Below the pieces are notes generated by a model that saw nothing but the letters and a program-made list of their open reading frames with translations, did not search any database and was not told where the DNA came from. 34,421 bases of DNA from positions 1-34,421 of the forward strand of contig NZ_JAEUOI010000228.1 of assembly GCF_016790145.1 (NCBI RefSeq), in the 5' to 3' direction. Positions 1 through 9,100 of this stretch are shown in pieces. The translations under genes and the position numbers were made by a program. How positions within the stretch are numbered: the stretch's first letter is position 1; each line of letters opens with the position of its first letter. The stretch comes from Propionivibrio sp. (GTDB lineage: Bacteria > Pseudomonadota > Gammaproteobacteria > Burkholderiales > Rhodocyclaceae).

Positions 1-1
1 A

Positions 2-31
2 GCTTGCGGGCGACGGCGGACGCCCGCAAGC
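2..31 (-). terminator. Stem-loop downstream of the PEP-CTERM gene
   Basis: A perfect 11-bp GC-rich inverted repeat (2-12 against 21-31) with an 8-nt loop lies about 20 bp past the stop codon of the minus-strand PEP-CTERM gene. The position fits an intrinsic terminator. Any U-tract would lie beyond the left window edge, so it cannot be confirmed. Confidence 0.6.
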
Positions 32-51
32 CAGAGGCTCTGCAGCCCCGA

Positions 52-3000
52 TCAAGCGGCCTGACGCGCCGTGCGGCGGCGAGCGCCGAACATCACAACC
101 AGTAGCCCGGTCAGCATCATGCCATAGGTGCCAGGCTCCGGAACGGCCAACACCTCTCCGTGCAGATGCAACTCGACCGCCGCAAGTCCCAGGTCAGGGC
201 CGCTGCCGTTGGTCGATAGTCGGCTCAAGACAATTACGCGGTCGAAGCTACCCAGGCTGGTGCCGCTGAAGCCCACGGTCAGGCCGCCGGCCAGGCTGCT
301 GCCTGCGGCAAGGCTGTCAAAGCTGTTGAAGCCGCCCAGCAGGAAGGGGTCACCGACTTGCAGCGCCGAGAGGTTGAAAGTGCCGGCCAGTGCATCTGCC
401 GGGCCGAATGCGCTATTGGTCAGCGACAGCGCGGTCGATCCACCATTGTCGCCCAACTTCACGCTGCCGAAGTTCAGCGTGTAACTCAGCGCCCCACCGC
501 TCAGGTCGCCGACGCCGGAGGTCTTGGCCAGAGTGGTTGCGGCCAGGTTGTTCACGGTCGCCGAGAGCGCGACGTTGGCGGTACCCAGTGCCAGGTCGGC
601 CATTTCCGGGTTCTGGCTGGTGAAGGTGACCACGGCGTTGGTGCCGCTGTACACCCCGGCTGTGCCGGTGTTCAGCGTCACCCTAAGGTTGCTGGCATCC
701 GTGGCGCCTGCAACCACAGCAGCAGCCGTGCCACTGGCGGTGAAAGGCGCTGCACTACCGTTCAGGCTGGCCCTTAGGGTGTCGGTGAGCGCGCCGCTGG
801 TAGTGTTGGATACACTCACGGTCATGACGGGCTCCGGGTCACCAACGCGCACGACGCCGAAATTCACTGCGGGCGTGTTCAATTGGGCTACGGCTGGCGC
901 ATACACGTTGCCGTTCACTGTGACCAGTTGCGTGCCCACCGACGCCACTCCGAGGCCGTTGTTGACGCCATTCACAGCGCCGGCTGTTGCATAAGCCAGC
1001 GTGGCCGTACCGCTCTTGACGCCCGAAGTGGTGGTGTCCAGGCCTACGCTCATGCTGCCAACACCGGTGTTGCTCGTGCCCGCCAAGCGCCCAGCAATGC
1101 TGCCGCTGCCTGTGGCACCATTGACAAAGCCGCTGAAGCTGGCATTGAGGTCTTCGCTAAATGCGCCAGCGGTTGCGTTGTTGGTAACGGTGAGTACCGT
1201 GCTCAGCGTGCCACCCACACGCTGCGCCGTCAGGTTCACCGGCGACGGCGTGTTGCCGATGGCGGCGTTGTAGGCGGCAGCACCGCCGGCCAGCACGATG
1301 TTGAGCTTCTGGTCGGCGATGTTCTCGTAGTTGCTGCGCAGGTTCAACACCTGGCCGCTGAGCGGCAAGAGCGCGCCGGCGGCGGCGGCGGTAAAGGTCA
1401 CACCCAGATCACCGGTGTTGCTGCCCGGTCCGCCGGTAGTGTAGTTGCTCGCAGTGACGCCGGCACCGCTCAGGCGCAGGTCGGTGAGGTTGCCGCCATT
1501 GACATTGGTCTGGAGCGCGCCGCGCAGTGCCGGGCCCGTGGTGCCATTGTTGGCGATCTGATAGTTGAAGGTGGTCGCGCCGACGCGTACGTTGTTGATG
1601 GTCAGCGTCGCGTTGGTTGTGTTGCCGTTGCTCACGCCGGTGCCGGTGATGACCTGCGACACGTCGCCGCCCGCCACGATCTGGCCCGTGCCGGTGACGC
1701 CCGCGCGGCGGTTGAAGCTGTTGCCGCTGCCGGCGCCTGCGTTGGTGTAATCGGTGTTCAGCGCCAGGTTGCCGGTGCCCAGGTTCAGCGCGGCGCCGGC
1801 GGCGCCCATCGTCAACGTGCCCTGTGTTTTGGCTCCGTTTGCCAGATTGACGATGCCCGTCGCATCCGCTTGCAGCGTGCCAGTGCCGGTCAGCGCAGTC
1901 GACACATTCAAGGTACCGTTCTGTGCCCGCAACAGCCCGTTGTTGGTGATGCCGTTGTCCAGGCCCTGGATCGTGATGATGCCGGCACCGTCGGAATTGA
2001 TGGTGCCGTTATTAACGATCGCGTTGCCGCTGCCGTTGACGAACTGGCCCTGTCCGATCTGGCCGTTGACGCCGCGGATCGTCATGCCCGAGGCGATCGT
2101 CAGCGTCTTGTTGCCGCCATCGACACCGACCCGGTTGCTGGCGCCAGAACCGAAGACGATGCTGCCCGAGCCGGCCAGCGACTGTGTGCCTTCCATGTTG
2201 ACGACGCTGGCGTTGTCGATGTTGAGAGTGCCGTTGACCGTCATGCCGTTGATGACGCGAACGAACGACGCGGCGCTGGCCATGTCGATCGTACTGCCGC
2301 TGGTCAAACTCACGCCGGACAGGTAGTTGTTGCCATTGTTGGTCAGCCGGTAGGTGGCGCCGCCGCTGTTGGTGATGTTGCCGCCGGTGACGACAACGCC
2401 GTTCTGCAGCACCACACCGCCGGTGGTGCTGCGCAAGGTTCCGGCGGTGTTGTCAATACTGGTGTCCAGCCGCAGCACACTACCGGCGCCGACGGCTTGG
2501 GCGAAGCTCTGGTTGACGAAGGCGGCCCCGGCCAGGTTAATCAGGCCGCCGCTGTCTGAGTTGATCAGGCCCTGGTTGACCAGTGTGTTGCCGCTGCCGT
2601 TGACGAACTGGCCCAGGCCCACGGTGCCGTTCTGGCCGCTGATCGCGATGCCCGAGGCGATCGTCACGGTCTTGTTGCCGCCATCGACACCGACGCGGTT
2701 GCTGGCAGCCGCCCCAAAGACCATCGAGCCGTTGCCGCTGATGGTCTGGTTGCCCTCGAGATTGAGCACGCTGCTTTTGTCGATGCTGATGGTGCCGTTC
2801 AGCACCAGGTTGCCGACGACGCGCTCGAAGCCTGTGGCGCCGGCCAGGTCGAGGTTGCCATTGAGCGTAACGCCGGACAGGGTGTTGTTGCCGTTGTTCG
2901 TCGGCCGCAGATTGCCGCTGCCGCTGGTGTTGACGACGCCGGAGATGGTCACCCCCTGCTGCGAGATCAGGCTGCCAGCGCCGGCGACCAGTTGCCCACC

Positions 3001-4815
3001 GGGTGCACCGCTGAGGTTGCTTTGCAGCGCGATCGTGCCGCCATTGAGCGCGCTGATGGTGCCGTTGTTGGTGATGCCGGCGGTGAGGCCCTGGAGCGTG
3101 ATCGTGCCGCCGGCCACGTCGGCCGAGATGGTGCCGTTGTTGACCAGCGCGTTGCCCGAGCCGTTGACCAGCTGTCCGAGGCCGATGATGCCGTTCTCGC
3201 CTCGGATCGTGATGCCGCTGGCCAGCGTCAGCGTCTTGTTGCCTCCATCGACGCCGACCCGGTTGCTGGCGGCCGCGCCGAAGACGACCGTGCCGTTGCC
3301 GCTGAAGCTCTGGTTGCCTTCGAAGTTGAGCAGACTGGAGTTGTTGATGTTGATAGTGCCGTTCAGCACCAGATTGTTCACCACCCGCTCGGTGGCGATA
3401 ACGGTGGACATGTCGAGGTTGCCATTAATAGTCGCGCCGGATAGGAAGTTGTTGCCGTTGTTGGTCGGCCGCAGGTTACCGCTGCCGCTGGTGTTGACGA
3501 CGCCGGTAATCGTCACCCCCTGCTGCGAAATCAGGCTGCCGGCGCCGGCCACCAACTGGCTGCCGATGCCGCCGCTGAGGTTGCTTTGCAGCGCGATCGT
3601 GCCGCCATTGAGCGCGCTGATGGTGCCGTTGTTGGTGATGCCGGCGGTGAGGCCTTGGAGCGTGATCGTGCCGCCGGCCACGTCGGCCGAAATGGTGCCG
3701 TTATTGACCAGCGCGTTGCCGGAGCCGTTGACCAGCTGTCCAAGGCCGATGCTGCCGTTCTCGCCGCGGATCGTGATGCCGCTGGCCAGCGTCAGCGTTT
3801 TGTTGCCGCCGTCTATGCCGACGCGATTGCCGGCCGCCGTACTGCCTAAAACGATGCTGCCGCTGCCCGCCAGCGTCTGATCGCCTTCAAAGTTGATCAG
3901 GCTGCTGCTGTTGACGTCGATGGTGCCGTTCAACGTCATGCCGCCGTTGATGCGCACCAACGATGTCGCGCTCGCAAGGTCGACCACACTGCCAGCGGCC
4001 ACGGTGACGCCACTCAGGAAATTGCTGCCGCTATTTGACGCGCGGTAGACGCCACCGCTGCTGTTGCTGATGGTGCCACCGGTCACGGTGACGCCGTTCT
4101 GAAGCATCACGCCGCCCGTCGTGCTGCGCAAGGTGCCGCCGCTATTGGTGACAGGGGAGTCCAGCCGCAGCACGCTGCCGGCACCCGTGGCTTCGATGAT
4201 GTTCTGGTTGTTAAAGGTCGATTGGTCAAGCGTGATGGTGCCGCCGGAGTCGGAGCTGATCAGGCCTTGGTTCACGACGCTGTTGCCGCTGCCGTTGACC
4301 AGTTGCCCCAGACCGATGCTGCCGGTGCCGCCCCGCACCGTGGTGCCCGAAGCAAAGGTCACAACCTTGCTGCCGCCGTCGATGCCCACGCGGTTGTTGC
4401 CCGAAGCACCGAAGACGATGGTGGCGTTGCCACCCACGGTCTGCGTCTGCTCCAGGTTGAGCAGGCTGCCGCCCTGGACTGTGGTGATGCCGCTGCCTGT
4501 GATGCCACCTGTGACTCGGAGCGTGCCGCTCGAATCAACGATCAGATTGCCGGTATTGGTGATGGCGCTGATGCTCTGACTATTGTTGACTGTGACAACA
4601 CCAGCGGCACCAATGGTGGCGCTGTCGGCGGAGCCCGGCACGCCCACCGGGTTGCCGTTGCCGGTGACGCAGGTCAGCCAGTTGACCCCCGCGTTCCAGT
4701 TGCCATTGGTGGTGTTCCAGTTACAGCTTGCCGCGATTGCCTGATCAGCCGAAAAAGCGAGCAGGATGGCAAGCAGGGTTGGCTTGACGGGAAAACGGGA
4801 TTGGTGAGCGCGCAT
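52..4815 (-). CDS. Giant secreted repeat protein with PEP-CTERM anchor (adhesin-like)
   Basis: The protein has 1587 residues. The start at 4815 is chosen because AAGGAGA lies 6 nt upstream and because it opens directly into a signal peptide (basic start, hydrophobic LLAILLAF, likely cleavage after AIA). An open frame extends 38 codons further upstream but adds no signal sequence. Five repeats of about 188 residues follow; each carries an NRVG(I/V)DGGxK motif and a GQ(L/F)VNGSGN motif and is rich in Gly, Asn, Ser and Thr, as in beta-helix surface proteins. A second region (about residues 1000-1540) looks like Ig-type or choice-of-anchor domains. The C-terminus is a classic PEP-CTERM signal: VPEPGTYG, a hydrophobic helix, then an Arg-rich tail. 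Such proteins are sorted by exosortase and are linked to exopolysaccharide and floc formation. No exosortase gene lies in the window. The gene is divergent from a LuxR-type regulator. An adhesion or matrix role is inferred. Confidence 0.9.
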   Translation of the reverse strand: MRAHQSRFPVKPTLLAILLAFSADQAIAASCNWNTTNGNWNAGVNWLTCVTGNGNPVGVPGSADSATIGAAGVVTVNNSQSISAITNTGNLIVDSSGTLRVTGGITGSGITTVQGGSLLNLEQTQTVGGNATIVFGASGNNRVGIDGGSKVVTFASGTTVRGGTGSIGLGQLVNGSGNSVVNQGLISSDSGGTITLDQSTFNNQNIIEATGAGSVLRLDSPVTNSGGTLRSTTGGVMLQNGVTVTGGTISNSSGGVYRASNSGSNFLSGVTVAAGSVVDLASATSLVRINGGMTLNGTIDVNSSSLINFEGDQTLAGSGSIVLGSTAAGNRVGIDGGNKTLTLASGITIRGENGSIGLGQLVNGSGNALVNNGTISADVAGGTITLQGLTAGITNNGTISALNGGTIALQSNLSGGIGSQLVAGAGSLISQQGVTITGVVNTSGSGNLRPTNNGNNFLSGATINGNLDMSTVIATERVVNNLVLNGTININNSSLLNFEGNQSFSGNGTVVFGAAASNRVGVDGGNKTLTLASGITIRGENGIIGLGQLVNGSGNALVNNGTISADVAGGTITLQGLTAGITNNGTISALNGGTIALQSNLSGAPGGQLVAGAGSLISQQGVTISGVVNTSGSGNLRPTNNGNNTLSGVTLNGNLDLAGATGFERVVGNLVLNGTISIDKSSVLNLEGNQTISGNGSMVFGAAASNRVGVDGGNKTVTIASGIAISGQNGTVGLGQFVNGSGNTLVNQGLINSDSGGLINLAGAAFVNQSFAQAVGAGSVLRLDTSIDNTAGTLRSTTGGVVLQNGVVVTGGNITNSGGATYRLTNNGNNYLSGVSLTSGSTIDMASAASFVRVINGMTVNGTLNIDNASVVNMEGTQSLAGSGSIVFGSGASNRVGVDGGNKTLTIASGMTIRGVNGQIGQGQFVNGSGNAIVNNGTINSDGAGIITIQGLDNGITNNGLLRAQNGTLNVSTALTGTGTLQADATGIVNLANGAKTQGTLTMGAAGAALNLGTGNLALNTDYTNAGAGSGNSFNRRAGVTGTGQIVAGGDVSQVITGTGVSNGNTTNATLTINNVRVGATTFNYQIANNGTTGPALRGALQTNVNGGNLTDLRLSGAGVTASNYTTGGPGSNTGDLGVTFTAAAAGALLPLSGQVLNLRSNYENIADQKLNIVLAGGAAAYNAAIGNTPSPVNLTAQRVGGTLSTVLTVTNNATAGAFSEDLNASFSGFVNGATGSGSIAGRLAGTSNTGVGSMSVGLDTTTSGVKSGTATLAYATAGAVNGVNNGLGVASVGTQLVTVNGNVYAPAVAQLNTPAVNFGVVRVGDPEPVMTVSVSNTTSGALTDTLRASLNGSAAPFTASGTAAAVVAGATDASNLRVTLNTGTAGVYSGTNAVVTFTSQNPEMADLALGTANVALSATVNNLAATTLAKTSGVGDLSGGALSYTLNFGSVKLGDNGGSTALSLTNSAFGPADALAGTFNLSALQVGDPFLLGGFNSFDSLAAGSSLAGGLTVGFSGTSLGSFDRVIVLSRLSTNGSGPDLGLAAVELHLHGEVLAVPEPGTYGMMLTGLLVVMFGARRRTARQAA
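1880..4560. repeat. Five tandem 564-567 bp coding repeats
   Basis: The same sequence block (encoding the NRVG-DGG motif) recurs with anchors at 2113, 2677, 3241, 3805 and 4372. The spacings are 564, 564, 564 and 567 bp, so all are in frame. The third and fourth copies are nearly identical at DNA level over about 250 bp (from 3017 and from 3581), while the outer copies have diverged. This implies recent duplication or gene conversion in the middle of the array. Confidence 0.9.
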
Positions 4816-5040
4816 GCTTGTCTCCTTGGGGGATGTCCGGAATGTCGATGACGGGATGTCACTGGCAATAAAATAGCTTCTTATTCGCGATAGCAAATTT
4901 CGTACCGTGACCGAAATCATGAGGGCCACGGAATAACTTAATACTATAAATCAATATATTGACGAAGAAGTCCGCGGCTCTAGGGGTTCATGAAAAGGAG
5001 TTCCGCGATATATCAGACTGCCACTTGTAAAACCGAAGCA

Positions 5041-5095
5041 TGGTGCAAATGCACCATGCCCCGTGCTGGCTGGTGCATCGGTGATCGCTGGTGCA
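5041..5095. promoter_or_regulatory. Cluster of four TGGTGCA heptamers upstream of the LuxR gene
   Basis: TGGTGCA occurs at 5041-5047, 5071-5077 and 5089-5095, and in inverted orientation (TGCACCA) at 5050-5056. The first pair forms a perfect 7-2-7 palindrome. The cluster lies in the space between the divergent adhesin and regulator genes, just upstream of the preferred GTG start at 5107. It may be an operator, perhaps autoregulatory. If the regulator instead starts at 4990, these bases are coding. Confidence 0.4.
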
Positions 5096-5106
5096 GAATA
5101 GACAGC

Positions 5107-6072
5107 GTGAACACGTCCGACGCTCATGCCCTGAACCGGGTCATCCTGTCCCTTTACCGCGAGGGTCGCGAGGTCTCGCTCGCCAGTTTTCAGGCGTGGG
5201 CCTTGGAGCAGATCGAGGGCTTGATTGCCTTCGATTCGGCGTGGTGGGGCAATGCGGCGGCGAACCCGCAGGCGCTGCACGAAATGCATCTGCACAATTG
5301 CGAGCACAGCATCCTGAAGGCCTACCCGCCTTACCTGGAGCAGGATATTTTTCGTGCCGCGTTGATCGCGCGGCCTGGAGTCGCAATCAATCTGAGTGAT
5401 CTGACGCCGCGGGCGCAACATGTTCAGACGCCACTGTATCGGGAGTTCGGGCGTCGTTTCAAAGTGGAATGGTCGCTCGGTACGCTACAGATCGAACCTG
5501 TCTCGTCGCTCTACGAGTTTCTGACGGTGTGGCGTCACGACCCCGGACGCCCCTTTTCCGAAGCCGAGCGCCAGACCAAGGAGCTGCTGATGCCGCATCT
5601 TGTGGAAGCCCACCGCGCGGTACGGCTACGCCATTTTCTTAAAGTCCCAACGACTCGCAACCGGGTGTGGTCTCTGGTTGACGGACGCGGGTATCTGCGC
5701 GAAGCATCACCGGCCTTCATCACCTACCTGAGCGCAAACTGGCCTGGCTGGAGCGGAAGCCGGCTGCCGGAGCCCCTGGTTACTTCTGTGCAAGCCGGAC
5801 GCGCTTTCAAAGCGTCGGCCATACACTTCGAGGTCAAGCCCTACGGCCAGTTTTATTTCATCCAGGGAAGATCGGATGGTGCGCTTGATCTATTGTCTGA
5901 GCGCGAACGGGAGATTGCCGCACGCTATGCCCGAGGCGAGACCTATTCGGCAATCGCCGCGAGCCTGTCGCTGTCGTCGTCAACGGTGCGCAATCACATC
6001 GCCCACTGTTTTCGCAAGCTCGGTGTCAGCAGCAAGGTGGAACTTGCGCACCGGCTGGAAAGCAAGGCGTGA
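5107..6072 (+). CDS. LuxR-family transcriptional regulator
   Basis: The C-terminal 60 residues form a LuxR/FixJ-type helix-turn-helix: LSEREREIAARYARG, then TYSAIAASLSLSSSTVRNH and a recognition-helix continuation HCFRKLGVSSKVELAHR. The N-terminal ~240 residues have no receiver-domain acidic pocket and look like a ligand-sensing region of unknown type (possibly GAF/PAS-like). The GTG start at 5107 is preferred because the protein then begins NTSDAHALNRVILSLYREG, which looks like a natural N-terminus. The upstream ATG at 4990 would add 39 Cys/Trp-rich residues that look non-coding. Neither start has a strong ribosome binding site. The gene is divergent from the PEP-CTERM gene, so control of that gene is a reasonable inference, not shown. 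Confidence 0.85.
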   Translation: MNTSDAHALNRVILSLYREGREVSLASFQAWALEQIEGLIAFDSAWWGNAAANPQALHEMHLHNCEHSILKAYPPYLEQDIFRAALIARPGVAINLSDLTPRAQHVQTPLYREFGRRFKVEWSLGTLQIEPVSSLYEFLTVWRHDPGRPFSEAERQTKELLMPHLVEAHRAVRLRHFLKVPTTRNRVWSLVDGRGYLREASPAFITYLSANWPGWSGSRLPEPLVTSVQAGRAFKASAIHFEVKPYGQFYFIQGRSDGALDLLSEREREIAARYARGETYSAIAASLSLSSSTVRNHIAHCFRKLGVSSKVELAHRLESKA

Positions 6073-6123
6073 CCTTCCGGCCGAGTCTGGAATCAAATTT
6101 CTCGGGTATCCTCTTTCGCTGCC

Positions 6124-6154
6124 TTGAATGGAAGCCTGCGCTCGGGACTATAAT
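6124..6154 (+). promoter_or_regulatory. Candidate sigma-70 promoter of the macroglobulin gene
   Basis: A perfect TATAAT (6149-6154) is preceded by TTGAAT (6124-6129) with a 19-bp spacer, which is longer than ideal. It lies 35 bp upstream of the ATG at 6189 in the gap after the regulator gene. Confidence 0.5.
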
Positions 6155-6188
6155 CTGACGATCTGCCACTTGTCATGCAGGGCTCATC

Positions 6189-9100
6189 ATGCCGGATACG
6201 AAACTGCAATCCACCTGTCGTTGGTTGAGCGGGCTTGCCGCTGTCTTGCTTTTCTGCGCGGTTGCCCATGCCGCAGGAGTGCGCCAGTTTTCTCCGCAGG
6301 GACAGATCGATCAGCAGATTCGGGCGACGGCGGTTTTTACGGCTGATATGGTGCCGCTTGCCCGACCCGATGCAGCGCCGCCGTTCAGCGTCGATTGCGG
6401 CGAGGTCAAGGGCAAGGGGCGCTGGGGCGATGCGCGGAGCTGGTCGTACACGCTGGATCGCCCCTTGCAGCCCGGCGAGCGTTGCGACTTCCGGCTCAAG
6501 TCCGGTCTCAAGGCGGCCAATGGCGAAGCCGTTGCCGGCGAGTCGAGCTATGCCTTTTTTGCTCCCGGCCCGTGGCCGCGTTCGCTGACGCCGCGCCCCG
6601 GCGGAGCGATTGAAGAGGATCAGGCGTTTGTCATCGACGCCAGCGGAGTGCTAAAGCGTGATTCGGTTGAACGCAATGTCTGGTGCGAGGCCGACGGCGT
6701 CGGCCAGCGCATTCCGGTGCGCATCCTGCCCGACGACACACGCAATGCAATCCTCTCCACGCTGCAGCGTGACATGCAGCCGGGCACCCTGGCCATCACC
6801 TGCTCCGAACGTCTGCCGGCTGGAGCGAAAATGCGACTGGTCTGGGGCAAGGGGGTTGAGGCTGACAGCGGGGCAAAATCGAGTCGTAACGAGAGCTTCC
6901 CGTACCTCGTCCGCGAACCGTTCCGCGCCAGTTTTACCTGTGAACGCGAGAAGCCCGGCGCACCGTGCTCGCCGCTTTCGGATATGCGCCTTGAATTTTC
7001 GGTGCCGGTCGATGCCAGGAAAGCCGCAAGTGCCCGCCTGATTACACCCGCAGGGCCGCGCTCGCCCGCGCAACCGGATCAGGAGGGTAGCCGCGAAAAT
7101 ACCGTTCGCGATCTCACCTTCAAACGACCGTTTGCGCAGAATGCCGAGCTGAAGATCGAGTTGCCTGTCGACATCAAGGATGAGGCTGGCCGCCCCTTGA
7201 GCAATGCCGATAGTTTTCCGCTCAAGGTGCGTACCGGCACGCTGCCGCCGCTGGCCAAATTCCCCGGAGCCTTCGGCATCGTCGAATTGAAGGAGGGTGG
7301 CGTGGTTCCGGTGACGCTGCGCAACGTCGAGTCCAAATTACCAGTAGCCAATCTTCAGATGCCGGCAGAAAATGCGCATCGCTTTACCGCCCAGCGCCTG
7401 ACCGATGATGCCAAAGTCATTGCTGCGATCAAGGCGCTGGCCCGATTCGAGCAGCAGACACGCCAGCTCAGGATCGGGCAGGGCAAGGAGCAGCGCGATT
7501 ACGAAGACCCGTTCTATGCCCGTGAACTGCCTTTCCTCAAGGGCAAGGCCGGGGTCGTCAGCCGCGAGTTGCCCAAGCCCGGCGGCAGCGCCGAGTTCGA
7601 GGTGGTCGGCATCCCCTTGCCAAAGCCCGGCTATCACATTGTCGAAATCGAAAGCCACCTGCTCGGTGCTGCCCTGCTCTCGGCACCGGCGCCAATGTAT
7701 GTGCGTACCTCGGTACTGGTCACCAACCTGGCCGTGCACCTGAAGCGCGGCAAGGACAATGCGCTGGTCTGGGTGACGGCGCTCGACAGCGGCAAACCGG
7801 TGCCTGGTGCCGAGGTGCGCGTTTCAGACTGCGAGGGAAAATCGCTGTGGCAGGGGCGCAGCGACAACCAGGGGCGTGCGCTGGTCGATGTGGCGCTGCC
7901 CGAGTCAAGTTGCAGTGATGCCAGCTTCCTGTTCGCCAGCGCCCGCCTTGGCGACGACTACAGCTTCGTCCGTTCGGACTGGAACGAGGGCATCGAAGCC
8001 TGGCGTTTCGGCGTTGAAACCTGGGGCGAGTACGAAGCGCGCAAGATCCACACCATTTTCGATCGAACCCTGCTGCGCGCCGGACAGACGGTGTCGATGA
8101 AGCACATCGCGCGCGAGCGCAACAGCCGTTCCTTCGCTTTCCCCGAGGCGCAGACGCTGCCCGGCGAACTGGTGATCCGCCACGAGGGCAGCGGTGACGA
8201 ATTCCGCCAGCCGCTAAGCTGGGACAGCCGCGGCGTGGCGACCAATCAGTGGACGATTCCGGAATCGGCCAAACGCGGCGCCTACCAGGTCGAACTGCGC
8301 AGCGCCGCGAATGGCCGGGGGGGCAGCGCCTATAGCGGAAGCTTCAGCGTTTCCGACTTCCGGCTGCCGGTGTTCACCGGCAGCGTGCAGGGCGTTCCGG
8401 GGCGCCTGGTGGCGCCGAAAGAGGTGCCTCTGGTGCTCGGCCTTTCCTTCCTCAATGGCGGCGCCGCCAGGGGCGCCCGGGTCGAGGTATCGGCCACGCT
8501 GCGTCCGCGCTGGCCGGAGTACAAGGGCTATGAGGGCTTCCACTTCCTGGTCGATTTTGACGAGCAGGGTCGCTCGGCGTTCGCCGTCGATGATGGCCGC
8601 GAGCGCGAGCAACTGATCGCCAGTCGCCTGCCGGTGACGCTCGATCAAGCCGGCGCCGGCAAACTCGGCGTGCCGCTGCCCGCCAGGGTCAGGGGGCCGA
8701 GCGAGCTTTACGCCGAGATGACCTTTGCCGATCCGAATGGCGAAATGCAGACCGTGCGCGGTTCGGTCGAACTTTCCCCGGCCAGCGTGGTAGCCGGTAT
8801 CCAGGTCAGGGACTGGGCGTCGGTCAAGGAGAACGGCCGCGTCGAAATCGTCGTGCTCGACACGCAGGGCAAGCCGCTTGCCGATGCGCCGGTCAAGGTC
8901 AACGCCAAGCGCCGAATCGATTACAGCCACCGCAAGCGCATTGTCGGCGGCTTTTATGCCTATGAGAACCACACCGAGTTTTCGGACATGGGCGAAGTCT
9001 GCAAGGGACGCACCGACGCACGCGGCAAGTTTCTCTGCGAGCCGCGCAGCATTGAGCCGGGCAACGTTTATCTGTTGGCCGAGACCAAAGACAAGGCCGG

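Noticed and set aside
883-3880. Long plus-strand open frames (558 and 508 residues) opposite the PEP-CTERM gene
   Set aside because: They are antisense to a well-supported gene, repeat with the same 564-bp period, and have low-complexity Pro/Leu/Val or Ala/Asp/Val composition.
1880-4560. Repeat array as a CRISPR
   Set aside because: Units are 564 bp, coding and contiguous without spacers.
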